DNA of 64,000 nt from contig NZ_JAMWMR010000001.1 of the NCBI RefSeq assembly GCF_023887685.1, positions 62,001 through 126,000 of the forward strand. Direction: 5' to 3'. The translations under genes were made by a program, and so were the position numbers. The stretch is from Streptomyces macrolidinus (GTDB lineage: Bacteria > Actinomycetota > Actinomycetes > Streptomycetales > Streptomycetaceae). Shown here piece by piece: positions 18,253-25,772 of this stretch. The notes beneath the pieces were generated by a model. It was not told where the DNA came from, searched no databases, and saw only the letters and a list, made by a program, of their open reading frames with translations. The first letter of the stretch is position 1; each line of letters starts with the position of its first letter.

Positions 18253-18693
18253 TCATCCGGCGAGGTAGCGCACCTGGTCCCAGAGCAGGGGATCCACCAC
18301 TCCCACCCGCCGCCGGAAGTCCCACAGCGGCACATCCCGCAGCTCGTCCGTCTCCAGATAGCTGGGCCGGCCGTGGGAGTCGGCCACCGTCCCCGGCGGC
18401 AACGGGATCACCCCGGCCCGCTCGTCGTGGTACCTGCTGGTGATCCGCGCGACCGTCGCGCTGTCCCCGCGCACCGCCAGCACCAGACACGGCCGCTCCG
18501 CACCGCCCTCCCGGTTCTCGTGCGGCACGCTCGTCCACCAGATCTCGGCGGGCCGGGGATGCGCCCGGGGCAGCCCCCGCCCCCGGGCGGCCGTGCGACG
18601 GCGGCGCTGCCCGCGCCCCCAGCCGTCCACCAGCGTCGCGACCAGCGCGAGCAGCACCACCGCCGCCAGCGCCGGCCACCAGGACGTGTCCAT
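18253..18693 (-). CDS. Membrane-anchored PemK/MazF-like protein
   Basis: The 146-residue protein has an N-terminal membrane helix (about 5-25, WWPALAAVVLLALVATLVDG), a basic linker (RGQRRRRTAARGRG) and a C-terminal PemK/MazF-like fold from about residue 50. Visible family features are PAEIWWTSVPHENREGG, then RPCLVLAVRGDSATVARITS near the second strand, and RVGVVDPLLWDQV at the end. Cytosolic MazF toxins cut RNA, but here the domain would be tethered inside the membrane and there is no adjacent antitoxin. Toxin activity is therefore doubtful. The ATG at 18693 starts just before the helix. Confidence 0.7.
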   Translation of the reverse strand: MDTSWWPALAAVVLLALVATLVDGWGRGQRRRRTAARGRGLPRAHPRPAEIWWTSVPHENREGGAERPCLVLAVRGDSATVARITSRYHDERAGVIPLPPGTVADSHGRPSYLETDELRDVPLWDFRRRVGVVDPLLWDQVRYLAG

Positions 18694-18931
18694 ATGGTCG
18701 ACGGTACCGGCGCGTTCGCCCGGTCGCCCGCGTTGTCGCGACCCCACGCGTCACGCCGTGCCCCGCCGCTCCAGCCGAACCGGTGATGCCACAGGTGAGT
18801 TCCCCCACAACGACCCCTGCCGGGGGAGCGACCCACCCCTTCGCGCCTTACGCTCGACGCACCGCACGACCCCCGTCACCGTCCCCGTCCATGCCTTCTG
18901 CACGTCCCTGCCACGCGGAGGTTCCAGCTCT

Positions 18932-19684
18932 ATGAAGCTCACCGTCGTCGGCTGCTCGGGGTCGTTCCCGTCCGCGGAATCGGCCTGCTCGAGCTACCTC
19001 ATCGAGGCCGACGGCTTCCGGCTGCTTCTCGACATGGGCAACGGCGCCCTCGGCGAGCTGCAGCGCCACTGCGGTCTCTACGACCTCGACGCGATCTTCC
19101 TCAGCCATCTCCATGCCGACCACTGCATCGACATGCTCGCCTACTTCGTCGCGCGCTACTACCGCTACGACGGCGGTCGCTGCGCCCCGATCCCGGTCCA
19201 CGGCCCCGAAGGCACCGAGCAACGCCTGACCACGGCCTACGCCGACACCCCGTCCGCCTCCTCGATGAGCGAGGTCTTCGACTTCCACACCGTGAAGCCG
19301 GGCACGTTCGAGATCGGCCCCTTCACCGTCCACACGGAACTGCTCCGCCACCCCGTGGAGTCGTACGGCATCCGCATCGAGCACGGCGGCCGGTCGTTCA
19401 CGTACTCCGGGGACACCGGAGTGACCGCGGCCCTGGACGAACTCGCCCGCGAGGCGGACCTGTTCCTGTGCGAGGCCGCGTTCACGTACGGCAAGGAGGA
19501 CATCCCCGACCTCCATCTCAACGGCCGCGAGGCGGGCGAGACCGCGGCCCGCGCGAGGGCCCGCAAGCTGATCCTCACGCACATCCCGCCGTGGACGGAC
19601 CCCCAGGTCAACCTGCGGGACGCCCGCGCGGTGTACGACGGGCCGGTGGAACTGACCGCGCCGGGGATGACGTACGAGATCTGA
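18932..19684 (+). CDS. MBL-fold metallo-hydrolase
   Basis: The 250-residue protein is a beta-lactamase-fold hydrolase. The zinc-binding motif is LSHLHADHCIDM; further metal ligands are in ELLRHPVESYG, TYSGDTGVT and LILTHIPPW. The organisation matches the RNase Z/phosphodiesterase-like branch that lacks an exosite arm, so RNA 3' processing or cyclic-nucleotide hydrolysis is possible. The ATG at 18932 has GGAGG 11 nt upstream. The gene ends just before a bidirectional terminator shared with nagE2. Confidence 0.9.
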   Translation: MKLTVVGCSGSFPSAESACSSYLIEADGFRLLLDMGNGALGELQRHCGLYDLDAIFLSHLHADHCIDMLAYFVARYYRYDGGRCAPIPVHGPEGTEQRLTTAYADTPSASSMSEVFDFHTVKPGTFEIGPFTVHTELLRHPVESYGIRIEHGGRSFTYSGDTGVTAALDELAREADLFLCEAAFTYGKEDIPDLHLNGREAGETAARARARKLILTHIPPWTDPQVNLRDARAVYDGPVELTAPGMTYEI

Positions 19685-19723
19685 CCCGACCCGACCCGAC
19701 CTGACCCGACCTGATCCTGCGCC

Positions 19724-19756
19724 GGGCCCCGGAACCCGATCACGGTTCCGGGGCCC
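19724..19756. terminator. Bidirectional terminator between the MBL gene and nagE2
   Basis: A perfect 13-bp stem (GGGCCCCGGAACC at 19724-19736 with GGTTCCGGGGCCC at 19744-19756) and a 7-nt loop lie between convergent genes. Just before it a stretch of CCGAC/CTGAC pentamer-like repeats follows the MBL stop codon. Confidence 0.8.
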
Positions 19757-19764
19757 ACGCGCGC

Positions 19765-21018
19765 TCAGGCCTTGGTGAGGTCCTCGACCTCCTCCTCGGG
19801 CTCGCGGCCCGGGGTGGCGAGGTCGAACCTGGTGATCGCGAACCGGAAGAGCAGATAGTAGACCGCCGCGAACGCCAGGCCGAGGGGGAGGATCAGCCAG
19901 GGCTTGGTGGCCAGGTTCCAGTTCAGTACGTAGTCGATCGCGCCCGCGGAGAAGTTGAAGCCCGCGTGGACGCCCAGCGCCCAGGTCAGGGCCATGGACG
20001 CGGCGGTCAGCGCGGCGTGGATCACGTACAGGACCGGGGCGATGAACATGAACGAGAACTCGATCGGCTCGGTCACACCGGTGACGAACGAGGTCAGCGC
20101 CAGCGAGATCATCATGCCGGTGACGGCCTTGCGGCGCTCGGGGCGGGCGCAGTGCGCGATGGCGAGGGCCGCGGCCGGGAGGCCGAACATCATGATCGGG
20201 AAGAACCCGGTCATGAACTGCCCGGCGCCCGGGTCGCCGTGCAGGAAGCGGCTGTAGTCGCCGTGGAAGACCTGGCCCGCGGCGTTCGTGAAGTCGCCGA
20301 GCTGGTACCAGGCCACGGTGTTCACGAACTGGTGCATGCCGATCGGGATGAGGCCGCGGTTGACGAGGCCGAAGACGGCCGAGCCCGCGGCGCCGAGACC
20401 GGTCATCCACTCGCCGAAGGAGGTGATGCCGTTGCCGATCGGCTTCCAGGTCAGGGTGAAGAGGACGCCGACGACCGTGCCGACGAAGGCCATCAGGACG
20501 GGCACGAGGCGGCGGCCGTTGAAGAAGCCGAGCCAGTCGACCAGCTTGGTGCGGTGGAAGCGCTGCCACATCACGGCCGACAGCAGACCCATGACGATGC
20601 CGCCGAGGACACCGGGGTCGTTGTACGTCGCCGCGACGATCTTGCCCTGCTCGATGTGCTCCTCGGTCAGCGGGAACGCCTGGAGCACCTTGCTGTAGAC
20701 GAGGAAGCCGACCAGGGCGGCCAGCGCCGTGGAGCCGTCCGACTTCTTGGCGAAGCCGATGGCGACACCGATGCAGAAGAGCAGGGGCAGGTTGCCGGTG
20801 ATGGCGCCGCCCGCGGCGTTGAACACGGCGGCGACCTTGTCCCAGCCGAGCCCGTCCTTGCCGAAGAGGTCGTCCTGGCCGAGCCGGACCATGATGCCCG
20901 CGGCCGGCAGCACCGCGATGGGGAGCTGCAGACTGCGACCGACCTTCTGCAGGCCCTGGAACAGACCGGACCCCCGCTTCTTCGCGGGGGCCGCCGTGGC
21001 AGCGGTGGCGGTGCTCAT
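19765..21018 (-). CDS. nagE2: PTS transporter subunit IIC, N-acetylglucosamine type
   Basis: The 417-residue membrane protein is the sugar-translocating IIC of a glucose-superfamily PTS. It has about 10 helices, with the IIC substrate region near GLIPIGMHQFVNTVAW and the signature FFPIMMFGLPAAALAIAHCA and ITGVTEPIEF-like stretch (SFVTGVTEPIEFSFMF). It has no fused IIB or IIA domain; the short acidic tail ends EEEVEDLTKA. The separate IIB is encoded divergently (nagF). Streptomyces take up GlcNAc with such a split NagE2-NagF pair, and the DasR-type box between the genes supports the substrate call. Confidence 0.9.
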   Translation of the reverse strand: MSTATAATAAPAKKRGSGLFQGLQKVGRSLQLPIAVLPAAGIMVRLGQDDLFGKDGLGWDKVAAVFNAAGGAITGNLPLLFCIGVAIGFAKKSDGSTALAALVGFLVYSKVLQAFPLTEEHIEQGKIVAATYNDPGVLGGIVMGLLSAVMWQRFHRTKLVDWLGFFNGRRLVPVLMAFVGTVVGVLFTLTWKPIGNGITSFGEWMTGLGAAGSAVFGLVNRGLIPIGMHQFVNTVAWYQLGDFTNAAGQVFHGDYSRFLHGDPGAGQFMTGFFPIMMFGLPAAALAIAHCARPERRKAVTGMMISLALTSFVTGVTEPIEFSFMFIAPVLYVIHAALTAASMALTWALGVHAGFNFSAGAIDYVLNWNLATKPWLILPLGLAFAAVYYLLFRFAITRFDLATPGREPEEEVEDLTKA

Positions 21019-21079
21019 GCTTCCTCCAGTGCGGGGTGCCGCCGGGGGTGAACGAGGGGGACGCGGCGGCGGAGCCCGC

Positions 21080-21094
21080 GTGGTCTACACCACT
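21080..21094. promoter_or_regulatory. DasR-responsive element (dre-like) between nagE2 and nagF
   Basis: GTGGTCTACACCACT has inverted arms GTGGT (21080-21084) and ACCAC (21089-21093) around a CTAC core. It matches the Streptomyces dre pattern (TGGT-CTAGA-CCA type). It lies 62 bp before the nagE2 start and 155 bp before nagF, so one site could control both. DasR is a GntR repressor released by glucosamine-6-phosphate. Confidence 0.78.
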
Positions 21095-21248
21095 CAAGGG
21101 GCGTGTGCACCCGTTGTAACACGGGGGATGTACGGGGCGGAACCCGCGATTCCTGTGGTTTCGGACATAATCTACGTCCCGGTCAAAGTGGACCATCAGT
21201 GTCCTGGCAGTGTCCTGGCAGAGTCCTGCGCGGCTCAGGGAGGCAGAC

Positions 21249-21482
21249 ATGGCGAGCAAGGCTGAGAAGATCGTCGCCGGGCTCGGCGGCATCGAGAACA
21301 TCGACGAGATCGAGGGCTGCATCACCCGCCTCCGCACCGAGGTCCACGACGCCTCCCTGGTGAACGAGGCCGCCCTGAAGGCCGCGGGCGCCCACGGCGT
21401 CGTCAAGATGGGCAACGCCGTCCAGGTCGTCATCGGCACCGACGCGGACCCGATCGCCGCGGAGATCGAAGACATGATGTGA
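21249..21482 (+). CDS. nagF: PTS glucose/N-acetylglucosamine IIB component
   Basis: The 77-residue cytosolic protein is a stand-alone IIB. The phosphorylated Cys is in IEGCITRLRTEV (the CxTRL motif), followed by the usual KAAGAHGVVKMGNAVQVVIG. It passes phosphate from IIA to the sugar carried by NagE2. The start has a strong GGGAGG site. It is divergent from nagE2 around a dre-like site, so both are expected to be induced by GlcNAc. No IIA gene is in the window. rph follows 73 bp later. Confidence 0.93.
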   Translation: MASKAEKIVAGLGGIENIDEIEGCITRLRTEVHDASLVNEAALKAAGAHGVVKMGNAVQVVIGTDADPIAAEIEDMM

Positions 21483-21555
21483 AGGGCCGCCCGCACGCCC
21501 CTCCCTTCCCGGACCGTCTCCAGGCTCCTTCGGCGGGTACGGCTAGGCTCGGGCC

Positions 21556-22287
21556 ATGTCTCGAATCGACGGCCGTACCCCCGACCAGCTCCGCCCCATC
21601 ACCATCGAGCGCAACTGGAGCAAGCACGCCGAGGGCTCCGTCCTCGTCTCCTTCGGTGACACGAAGGTCTTCTGCACCGCCTCCGTCACGGAAGGAGTGC
21701 CGCGCTGGCGCAAGGGCAGCGGAGAGGGCTGGGTCACCGCCGAGTACTCCATGCTGCCCCGCGCCACCAACACCCGAGGCGACCGCGAGTCGGTCCGGGG
21801 CAAGATCGGCGGCCGTACGCACGAGATCAGCCGCCTCATCGGCCGCTCCCTGCGCGCCGTCGTGGACTGCAAGGCGCTCGGCGAGAACACCATCGTCCTC
21901 GACTGCGACGTGCTCCAGGCGGACGGCGGCACCCGCACCGCGGCGATCACCGGGGCCTATGTGGCACTGGCCGACGCGATCGCCTGGGCCCAGGGCAAGA
22001 AGCTGGTGAAGGCGGGCCGCAAGCCCCTGATCGGCACGGTCTCCGCCGTCTCCGTGGGCATCGTCGACGGCGTCCCCCTCCTCGACCTCTGCTACGAGGA
22101 GGACGTACGGGCCGAGACCGACATGAACGTGGTCTGCACCGGCGACGGCCGCTTCGTGGAGGTCCAGGGCACGGCGGAGGCCACCCCCTTCGACCGCGCG
22201 GAGCTGAACGCCCTCCTCGACCTCGCGGCGGCCGGCTGCGACCAGCTCGCCGAGATCCAGCGCACGGCCCTCGAAGCAACCCGATAA
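21556..22287 (+). CDS. rph: Ribonuclease PH
   Basis: This phosphorolytic 3' exoribonuclease trims tRNA precursors and forms a hexameric ring. The 243-residue length is normal. Conserved stretches are [53 protein letters not shown], the phosphate-binding [31 protein letters not shown]-like [20 protein letters not shown] and [12 protein letters not shown]. The C-terminal [13 protein letters not shown] ends the fold. rdgB lies downstream after an intervening exported-protein gene; rph-rdgB linkage is common in bacteria. Confidence 0.96.
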   Translation: MSRIDGRTPDQLRPITIERNWSKHAEGSVLVSFGDTKVFCTASVTEGVPRWRKGSGEGWVTAEYSMLPRATNTRGDRESVRGKIGGRTHEISRLIGRSLRAVVDCKALGENTIVLDCDVLQADGGTRTAAITGAYVALADAIAWAQGKKLVKAGRKPLIGTVSAVSVGIVDGVPLLDLCYEEDVRAETDMNVVCTGDGRFVEVQGTAEATPFDRAELNALLDLAAAGCDQLAEIQRTALEATR

Positions 22288-22464
22288 GGCCATATCGGCG
22301 TTAACGGAGGTAGAGCCGCACGACCCCGGGTGGGGCGCGGGGAAATCCCCGTGCGCCCGCCCGTGGTTCCGTACGACCATGGCGCGTCGGGCGAGCTGGA
22401 CCGGACCGGACCGGTCGACGCGCCCGGGGACAGTGCAGCACCGTTACGGGAGGGGAACCGTTCC

Positions 22465-22863
22465 ATGGCCGCGCGCCACCGCCGACGCATCGTCGCCACC
22501 GCACTCACCGCCGTCGCCGTCCTCGCCGCCATGGGCGCGAGCGCGGGCTGCGACGCCGTCGACAAGGCGATCGACTGTGTGCAGACCGCCGACGCGATAG
22601 CCGACAGCGTCACCGACCTTCAACAGGCCGTCGAGAACGCGGCGCAGGACCCGACGCAGACGGACAAGGCCCTCGACGCCATCGAGCGGAACCTCGACAA
22701 GATCGGCGACAGCGCGGACAACGTGGACGTCGGCAAGGCGGTCGACCACCTCCGCGAGGCGGTCGGCAACGTCCGTACCGCCGTCCGGGAGGGCGACGAC
22801 ACCCCCGACGTACGGCCCGTGACGGACGCGGCGGGGGAGCTGACGAAGGTGTGCACACCGTAG
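22465..22863 (+). CDS. Small exported helical protein (possible lipoprotein)
   Basis: The 132-residue protein has a basic N-terminus and hydrophobic helix (MAARHRRRIVATALTAVAVL) ending in GASAGC, with Cys29 at a weak lipobox. The mature part is acidic and helical, with heptad-like hydrophobics (CVQTADAIADSVTDLQQAVE, LDAIERNLDKIGDSADNVDV, VDHLREAVGNVRTAVREGD) suggesting a coiled coil. Three Cys residues (29, 38 and the one near the C-terminus, KVCTP) could form a disulfide. GGGAGGGG precedes the ATG. Its position between rph and rdgB is notable, but the function is unknown. Confidence 0.8.
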   Translation: MAARHRRRIVATALTAVAVLAAMGASAGCDAVDKAIDCVQTADAIADSVTDLQQAVENAAQDPTQTDKALDAIERNLDKIGDSADNVDVGKAVDHLREAVGNVRTAVREGDDTPDVRPVTDAAGELTKVCTP

Positions 22864-22920
22864 GGTGACGCCGGGGGTGGGGGCGGAACCGGCGTCGCGG
22901 GCGAACGGATACTGGTGGGC

Positions 22921-23523
22921 ATGACTCGCCTGATCCTCGCCACACGCAACGCCGGAAAGATCACCGAACTGAGGGCGATCCTCGCCGACGCGGGACTTCC
23001 GCACGACCTGGTCGGCGCGGACGCCTACCCCGACATCCCCGACGTCAAGGAGACCGGCGTCACCTTCGCCGAGAACGCTCTCCTGAAGGCCCACGCGCTG
23101 GCCCGGGCGACGGGCCTGCCCGCGGTGGCCGACGACTCGGGCCTGTGCGTCGACGTCCTGAACGGCGCACCGGGCATCTTCTCGGCCCGCTGGGCGGGCC
23201 GCCACGGCGACGACCGGGCCAACCTCGAGCTGCTCCTGGCCCAGCTCGGCGACATCGACGACGCCCACCGGGGCGCCCACTTCGCCTGCGCGGCGGCCCT
23301 GGCCCTGCCGGACGGCACGGAACGCGTGGTCGAGGGCCGACTGAGGGGCACCCTCCGCCACACACCCTCCGGCACGAACGGCTTCGGCTACGACCCGATC
23401 CTCCAGCCCGAGGGCGACCACCGCACCTGCGCGGAACTGCTCCCGGAGGAGAAGAACGCGATCAGCCACCGAGGCAAGGCGTTCCGCGCCCTGGTACCGG
23501 TGATACGGGAACTGCTGGGCTGA
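22921..23523 (+). CDS. rdgB: XTP/dITP diphosphatase (RdgB/HAM1 family)
   Basis: This house-cleaning pyrophosphatase removes dITP, XTP and similar purine nucleotides. The 200-residue protein starts MTRLILATRNAGKITELRAI, has the metal-binding ETGVTFAENALLKAHA and PAVADDSGLCVDVLNGAPGI, and ends with GTNGFGYDPIL and KNAISHRGKAFRAL. All are family signatures. The ATG at 22921 is favoured over one two codons upstream. A strong terminator follows. Confidence 0.96.
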   Translation: MTRLILATRNAGKITELRAILADAGLPHDLVGADAYPDIPDVKETGVTFAENALLKAHALARATGLPAVADDSGLCVDVLNGAPGIFSARWAGRHGDDRANLELLLAQLGDIDDAHRGAHFACAAALALPDGTERVVEGRLRGTLRHTPSGTNGFGYDPILQPEGDHRTCAELLPEEKNAISHRGKAFRALVPVIRELLG

Positions 23524-23537
23524 GGCACGGACAGCGA

Positions 23538-23565
23538 AAGGCCCGGTCCTGATCAACCGGGCCTT
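23538..23565 (+). terminator. Hairpin terminator after rdgB
   Basis: AAGGCCCGGT (23538-23547) pairs with ACCGGGCCTT (23556-23565) around an 8-nt loop, followed by TCGTCGTCTT. It also separates rdgB from the convergent tRNA-Leu. Confidence 0.8.
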
Positions 23566-23576
23566 CGTCGTCTTCC

Positions 23577-23661
23577 GGTGCGGCCGGTGGGACTCGAACC
23601 CACACGGGATTTCTCCCACGGGCACCTAAAACCCGCGCGTATGCCATTTCGCCACGACCGC
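23577..23661 (-). tRNA. tRNA-Leu, anticodon TAG
   Basis: On the minus strand the acceptor strands GCGGTCG and CGGCCGC pair with one wobble. The T arm GTGGGTTCGAGTCCCAC is canonical. The anticodon stem CGGGT/GCCCG encloses loop TTTAGGT, which gives anticodon TAG. A long variable arm (TGGGAGAAATCCCG) marks a class II tRNA. The encoded 3' end reads ACCG after the acceptor stem, so the terminal CCA is completed post-transcriptionally. Confidence 0.93.
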
Positions 23662-23807
23662 CCCCGAAACGGATAGTTCATCTCCCTGTGCCGCTTCGTG
23701 CCGCTCAGTGTACGGGGGAGTGCCCGCGGCCCGCGGCGCCCCCGGGGATTCGGCAGGGCCATGACGCCGTAGCCATACGGCAGTTCGGAGGCGGACCGGC
23801 GGCGCGC

Positions 23808-24128
23808 TCAGTGCCCCGACGTCATCTTCAGGCCGACCACCGCCACCAGCAGCAGGGCCACGAAGAAGATGCGTGCTGCTGTTGCCGGTTCGCCGAGTAC
23901 GGCCATGCCCAGTACCGCCGCGCCTGCCGCGCCGATGCCCACCCAGACTCCGTAGGCCGTGCCGATGGGCAGGGACTTCGCGGCGTAGGACAGCAGGAGC
24001 ATGCTCGCCACGATGCTCGTGCCGGTGAACAGGCTCGGCCAGGGGCGGGTGAAACCGTCGGTGTACTTCAGGCCGACCGACCAGGCGACCTCCAGCAGAC
24101 CGGCGACGACAAGCAGGATCCAGGCCAC
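23808..24128 (-). CDS. sugE: SMR-family guanidinium exporter (Gdx/SugE type)
   Basis: The 106-residue protein has four membrane helices and the small-multidrug-resistance layout. The conserved Glu is in ILLVVAGLLEVAWSVGLKYT, and the G/W-rich loop GTAYGVWVGIGAAGA is typical of the SugE/Gdx branch that exports guanidinium by proton antiport. The GTG at 24128 follows AAGGAG by 8 nt and gives the standard start. A guanidine-III riboswitch candidate upstream fits this function very well. Confidence 0.93.
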   Translation of the reverse strand: MAWILLVVAGLLEVAWSVGLKYTDGFTRPWPSLFTGTSIVASMLLLSYAAKSLPIGTAYGVWVGIGAAGAAVLGMAVLGEPATAARIFFVALLLVAVVGLKMTSGH

Positions 24129-24160
24129 GACGGCACTCCTTGCTCCACAGGGCAACAGGG

Positions 24161-24204
24161 GTGCGTCGTCTTTGCGGACCCGGTACGGCGCGTCTCGTCG
24201 GGGC
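24161..24204 (-). ncRNA. Guanidine-III (ykkC-III type) riboswitch
   Basis: On the minus strand this segment reads CCCCGACGAGACGCGCCGTA, then CCGGGTCCGCAAAGACGACG, then CAC. It contains in order the elements I recall for the guanidine-III consensus: GACGAG, GCGCCGTACC, GGTC, an A-rich linker and GACG before GC. It ends 32 nt before the GTG of the exporter gene, so guanidinium binding would expose the ribosome-binding site or allow readthrough. Recognition is from motif memory; a covariance-model search would settle it. Confidence 0.82.
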
Positions 24205-24250
24205 CCTCGCGGGCCCGTCCAAGGTAGCAAGGGCGCGCGGCGCCGTACGA

Positions 24251-24288
24251 CGGAAGGGGCCGGTGACCTCGGTCACCAGCCCCTTCCG
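24251..24288 (-). terminator. Long hairpin terminator after the GroES-like gene
   Basis: CGGAAGGGGC (24251-24260) pairs with GCCCCTTCCG (24279-24288), and an inner GGTGACC/GGTCACC stem continues after one mismatch. It ends the minus-strand unit upstream of the riboswitch. Confidence 0.8.
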
Positions 24289-24303
24289 ATACGGATCAGC
24301 GGA

Positions 24304-24645
24304 TCACAGGTAGAGCCCCGTGGAGTCCTCCGTGCCCTCGAAGCGGTCCGCCGCCACCGCGTGCAGGTCGCGTTCGCGCATCAGGACGTACGCCGTTCCG
24401 CGCACCTCGACCTCGGCGCGGTCCTCCGGGTCGTACAGGACGCGGTCGCCCACCTCCACGGTGCGTACGTTCTGCCCGACCGCGACGACCTCCGCCCAGG
24501 CGAGGCGCCGGCCGACGGCCGCGGTCGCGGGGATCAGGATGCCGCCGCCGGAACGGCGCTCGCCCTCGGCGGTGTCCTGCCGTACGAGCACGCGGTCGTG
24601 CAGCATCCGGATGGGCAGCTTGTCGTGGTGGGTCTTCTCGCTCAC
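24304..24645 (-). CDS. GroES-like (Cpn10-fold) protein
   Basis: The 113-residue protein has the Cpn10 beta-barrel signature: PIRMLHDRVLVRQDTAEGER, then the mobile-loop region RRSGGGILIPATAAV, AEVVAVGQNV, VEVGDRVLYDPEDRAEVEV and a final YVLMRERDLHAV. It is longer at both ends than canonical GroES and has no groEL neighbour, so it is probably a second GroES-type paralogue. Its start has no clear ribosome-binding site visible in the short leader. It is co-oriented with the DUF3618 gene 43 bp upstream and likely shares its transcript. Confidence 0.85.
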   Translation of the reverse strand: MSEKTHHDKLPIRMLHDRVLVRQDTAEGERRSGGGILIPATAAVGRRLAWAEVVAVGQNVRTVEVGDRVLYDPEDRAEVEVRGTAYVLMRERDLHAVAADRFEGTEDSTGLYL

Positions 24646-24688
24646 GCCCCGAACCTACCTGTCCTCGGCGGCTTCGCGCGCGCCCGGG

Positions 24689-25045
24689 TCAGCGCTCGCG
24701 ACGCCCGGAACCCTCGGAGTCCTTGGACCCCAGGGCGAGCAGTCCGCCGATCCCGATCACGACCAGTGCCACGGGCACGACGCGCTCCAGCCGCGGCCTG
24801 CCGTCCGCGGAGACGAGCTGCCGCTTCGCGCGGCCGACGAGCCGGTTGGCACCCGCGTACGCCCGCCCGAGCGTGTGGTCGACGCGGGAGACGACCTTGG
24901 CCTTGGCATCCCCGACGATCGTCTTCGGGTGCACCCGGACGCCGATCTCGTCGAGCGTCGCGGCGAGAGTCTCGCGGCGGCGCTGGATGTCCGCCTCGAT
25001 CTGCGCCGGAGTCCTGGTGTCCGGGGTGCTCGACGTGTCCGCCAC
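24689..25045 (-). CDS. DUF3618 family membrane protein
   Basis: The 118-residue protein has the DUF3618 hallmark near its start: PAQIEADIQRRRETLAATLD followed by EIGVRVHPKTIVGDAK. A basic middle segment leads to a single membrane helix near the C-terminus (about 88-106, VVPVALVVIGIGGLLALGSK) and a charged tail. This is a widespread actinobacterial membrane-associated protein of unknown function. It is divergent from bcp, with 159 bp between the starts. Confidence 0.88.
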   Translation of the reverse strand: MADTSSTPDTRTPAQIEADIQRRRETLAATLDEIGVRVHPKTIVGDAKAKVVSRVDHTLGRAYAGANRLVGRAKRQLVSADGRPRLERVVPVALVVIGIGGLLALGSKDSEGSGRRER

Positions 25046-25204
25046 CGCGCTTCCTCCGTGTTCGTGTGCGCGGTGCTCCGCGCAGTTCGTGCATCTGTGA
25101 ACGACAGTCTGTCAGCTTCACCCCGACCGTACTCCTCGGCGCCCCCGGAGCCGGGGCGGCCTACTAGGCTCGTCGGTATCCCGCCCCTGCTACGTGAGGT
25201 ACCG

Positions 25205-25672
25205 ATGAGCGAGCGACTCCAGCCCGGCGACACCGCCCCCGCCTTCACCCTGCCGGACGCCGACGGCAACGAGGTCTCCCTGGCCGACCACCGGGGCCGC
25301 AAGACCATCGTCTACTTCTACCCCGCGGCGCTGACCCCCGGCTGCACCAAGCAGGCGTGCGACTTCACGGACAACCTGGAACTGCTGGCCGGGGCCGGTT
25401 ACGACGTGATCGGTATCTCCCCCGACAAGCCGGAGAAGCTCGCGAAGTTCCGCGAGAAGGAGTCCCTGAAGGTGACCCTGCTCGCCGACCCCGACAAGAA
25501 GGTCCTGGAGGCGTACGGCGCCTTCGGTGAGAAGAAGCTGTACGGCAAGACGATCGTCGGTGTCATCCGCTCCACGGTGATCGTGGACGAGGTGGGCCGG
25601 GTCGAGCGCGCCCTGTACAACGTGAAGGCGACCGGCCATGTGGCGAAGGTCATCAAGGATCTGGGCATCTGA
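25205..25672 (+). CDS. bcp: Thioredoxin-dependent peroxiredoxin (Bcp/PrxQ)
   Basis: The 155-residue atypical peroxiredoxin reduces hydroperoxides using thioredoxin. The peroxidatic Cys is in YFYPAALTPGCTKQACDFTD, and the second Cys five residues on (GCTKQAC) makes the PrxQ-type disulfide. Note PAALTPG where many homologues read PKALTPG or PKANTPG. The rest of the fold is intact (VIGISPDKPEKLAKF, KLYGKTIVGVIRSTVIVD). The start has a GTGAGG site. A hairpin terminator follows. Confidence 0.95.
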   Translation: MSERLQPGDTAPAFTLPDADGNEVSLADHRGRKTIVYFYPAALTPGCTKQACDFTDNLELLAGAGYDVIGISPDKPEKLAKFREKESLKVTLLADPDKKVLEAYGAFGEKKLYGKTIVGVIRSTVIVDEVGRVERALYNVKATGHVAKVIKDLGI

Positions 25673-25718
25673 GGCTCTGTCTGACGCCCGTCAGGTGAAC
25701 GGCCGCCTGTCAGCTGAA

Positions 25719-25750
25719 CGGCCCGCATCGGTTCGCTCCGGTGCGGGCCG
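25719..25750. terminator. Bidirectional hairpin between bcp and the PBP gene
   Basis: A 13-bp stem with one wobble (25719-25731 with 25738-25750) and a 6-nt loop lies between the two convergent genes. Confidence 0.75.
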
Positions 25751-25772
25751 CGTCCATTGCGTACGCGGAGGC

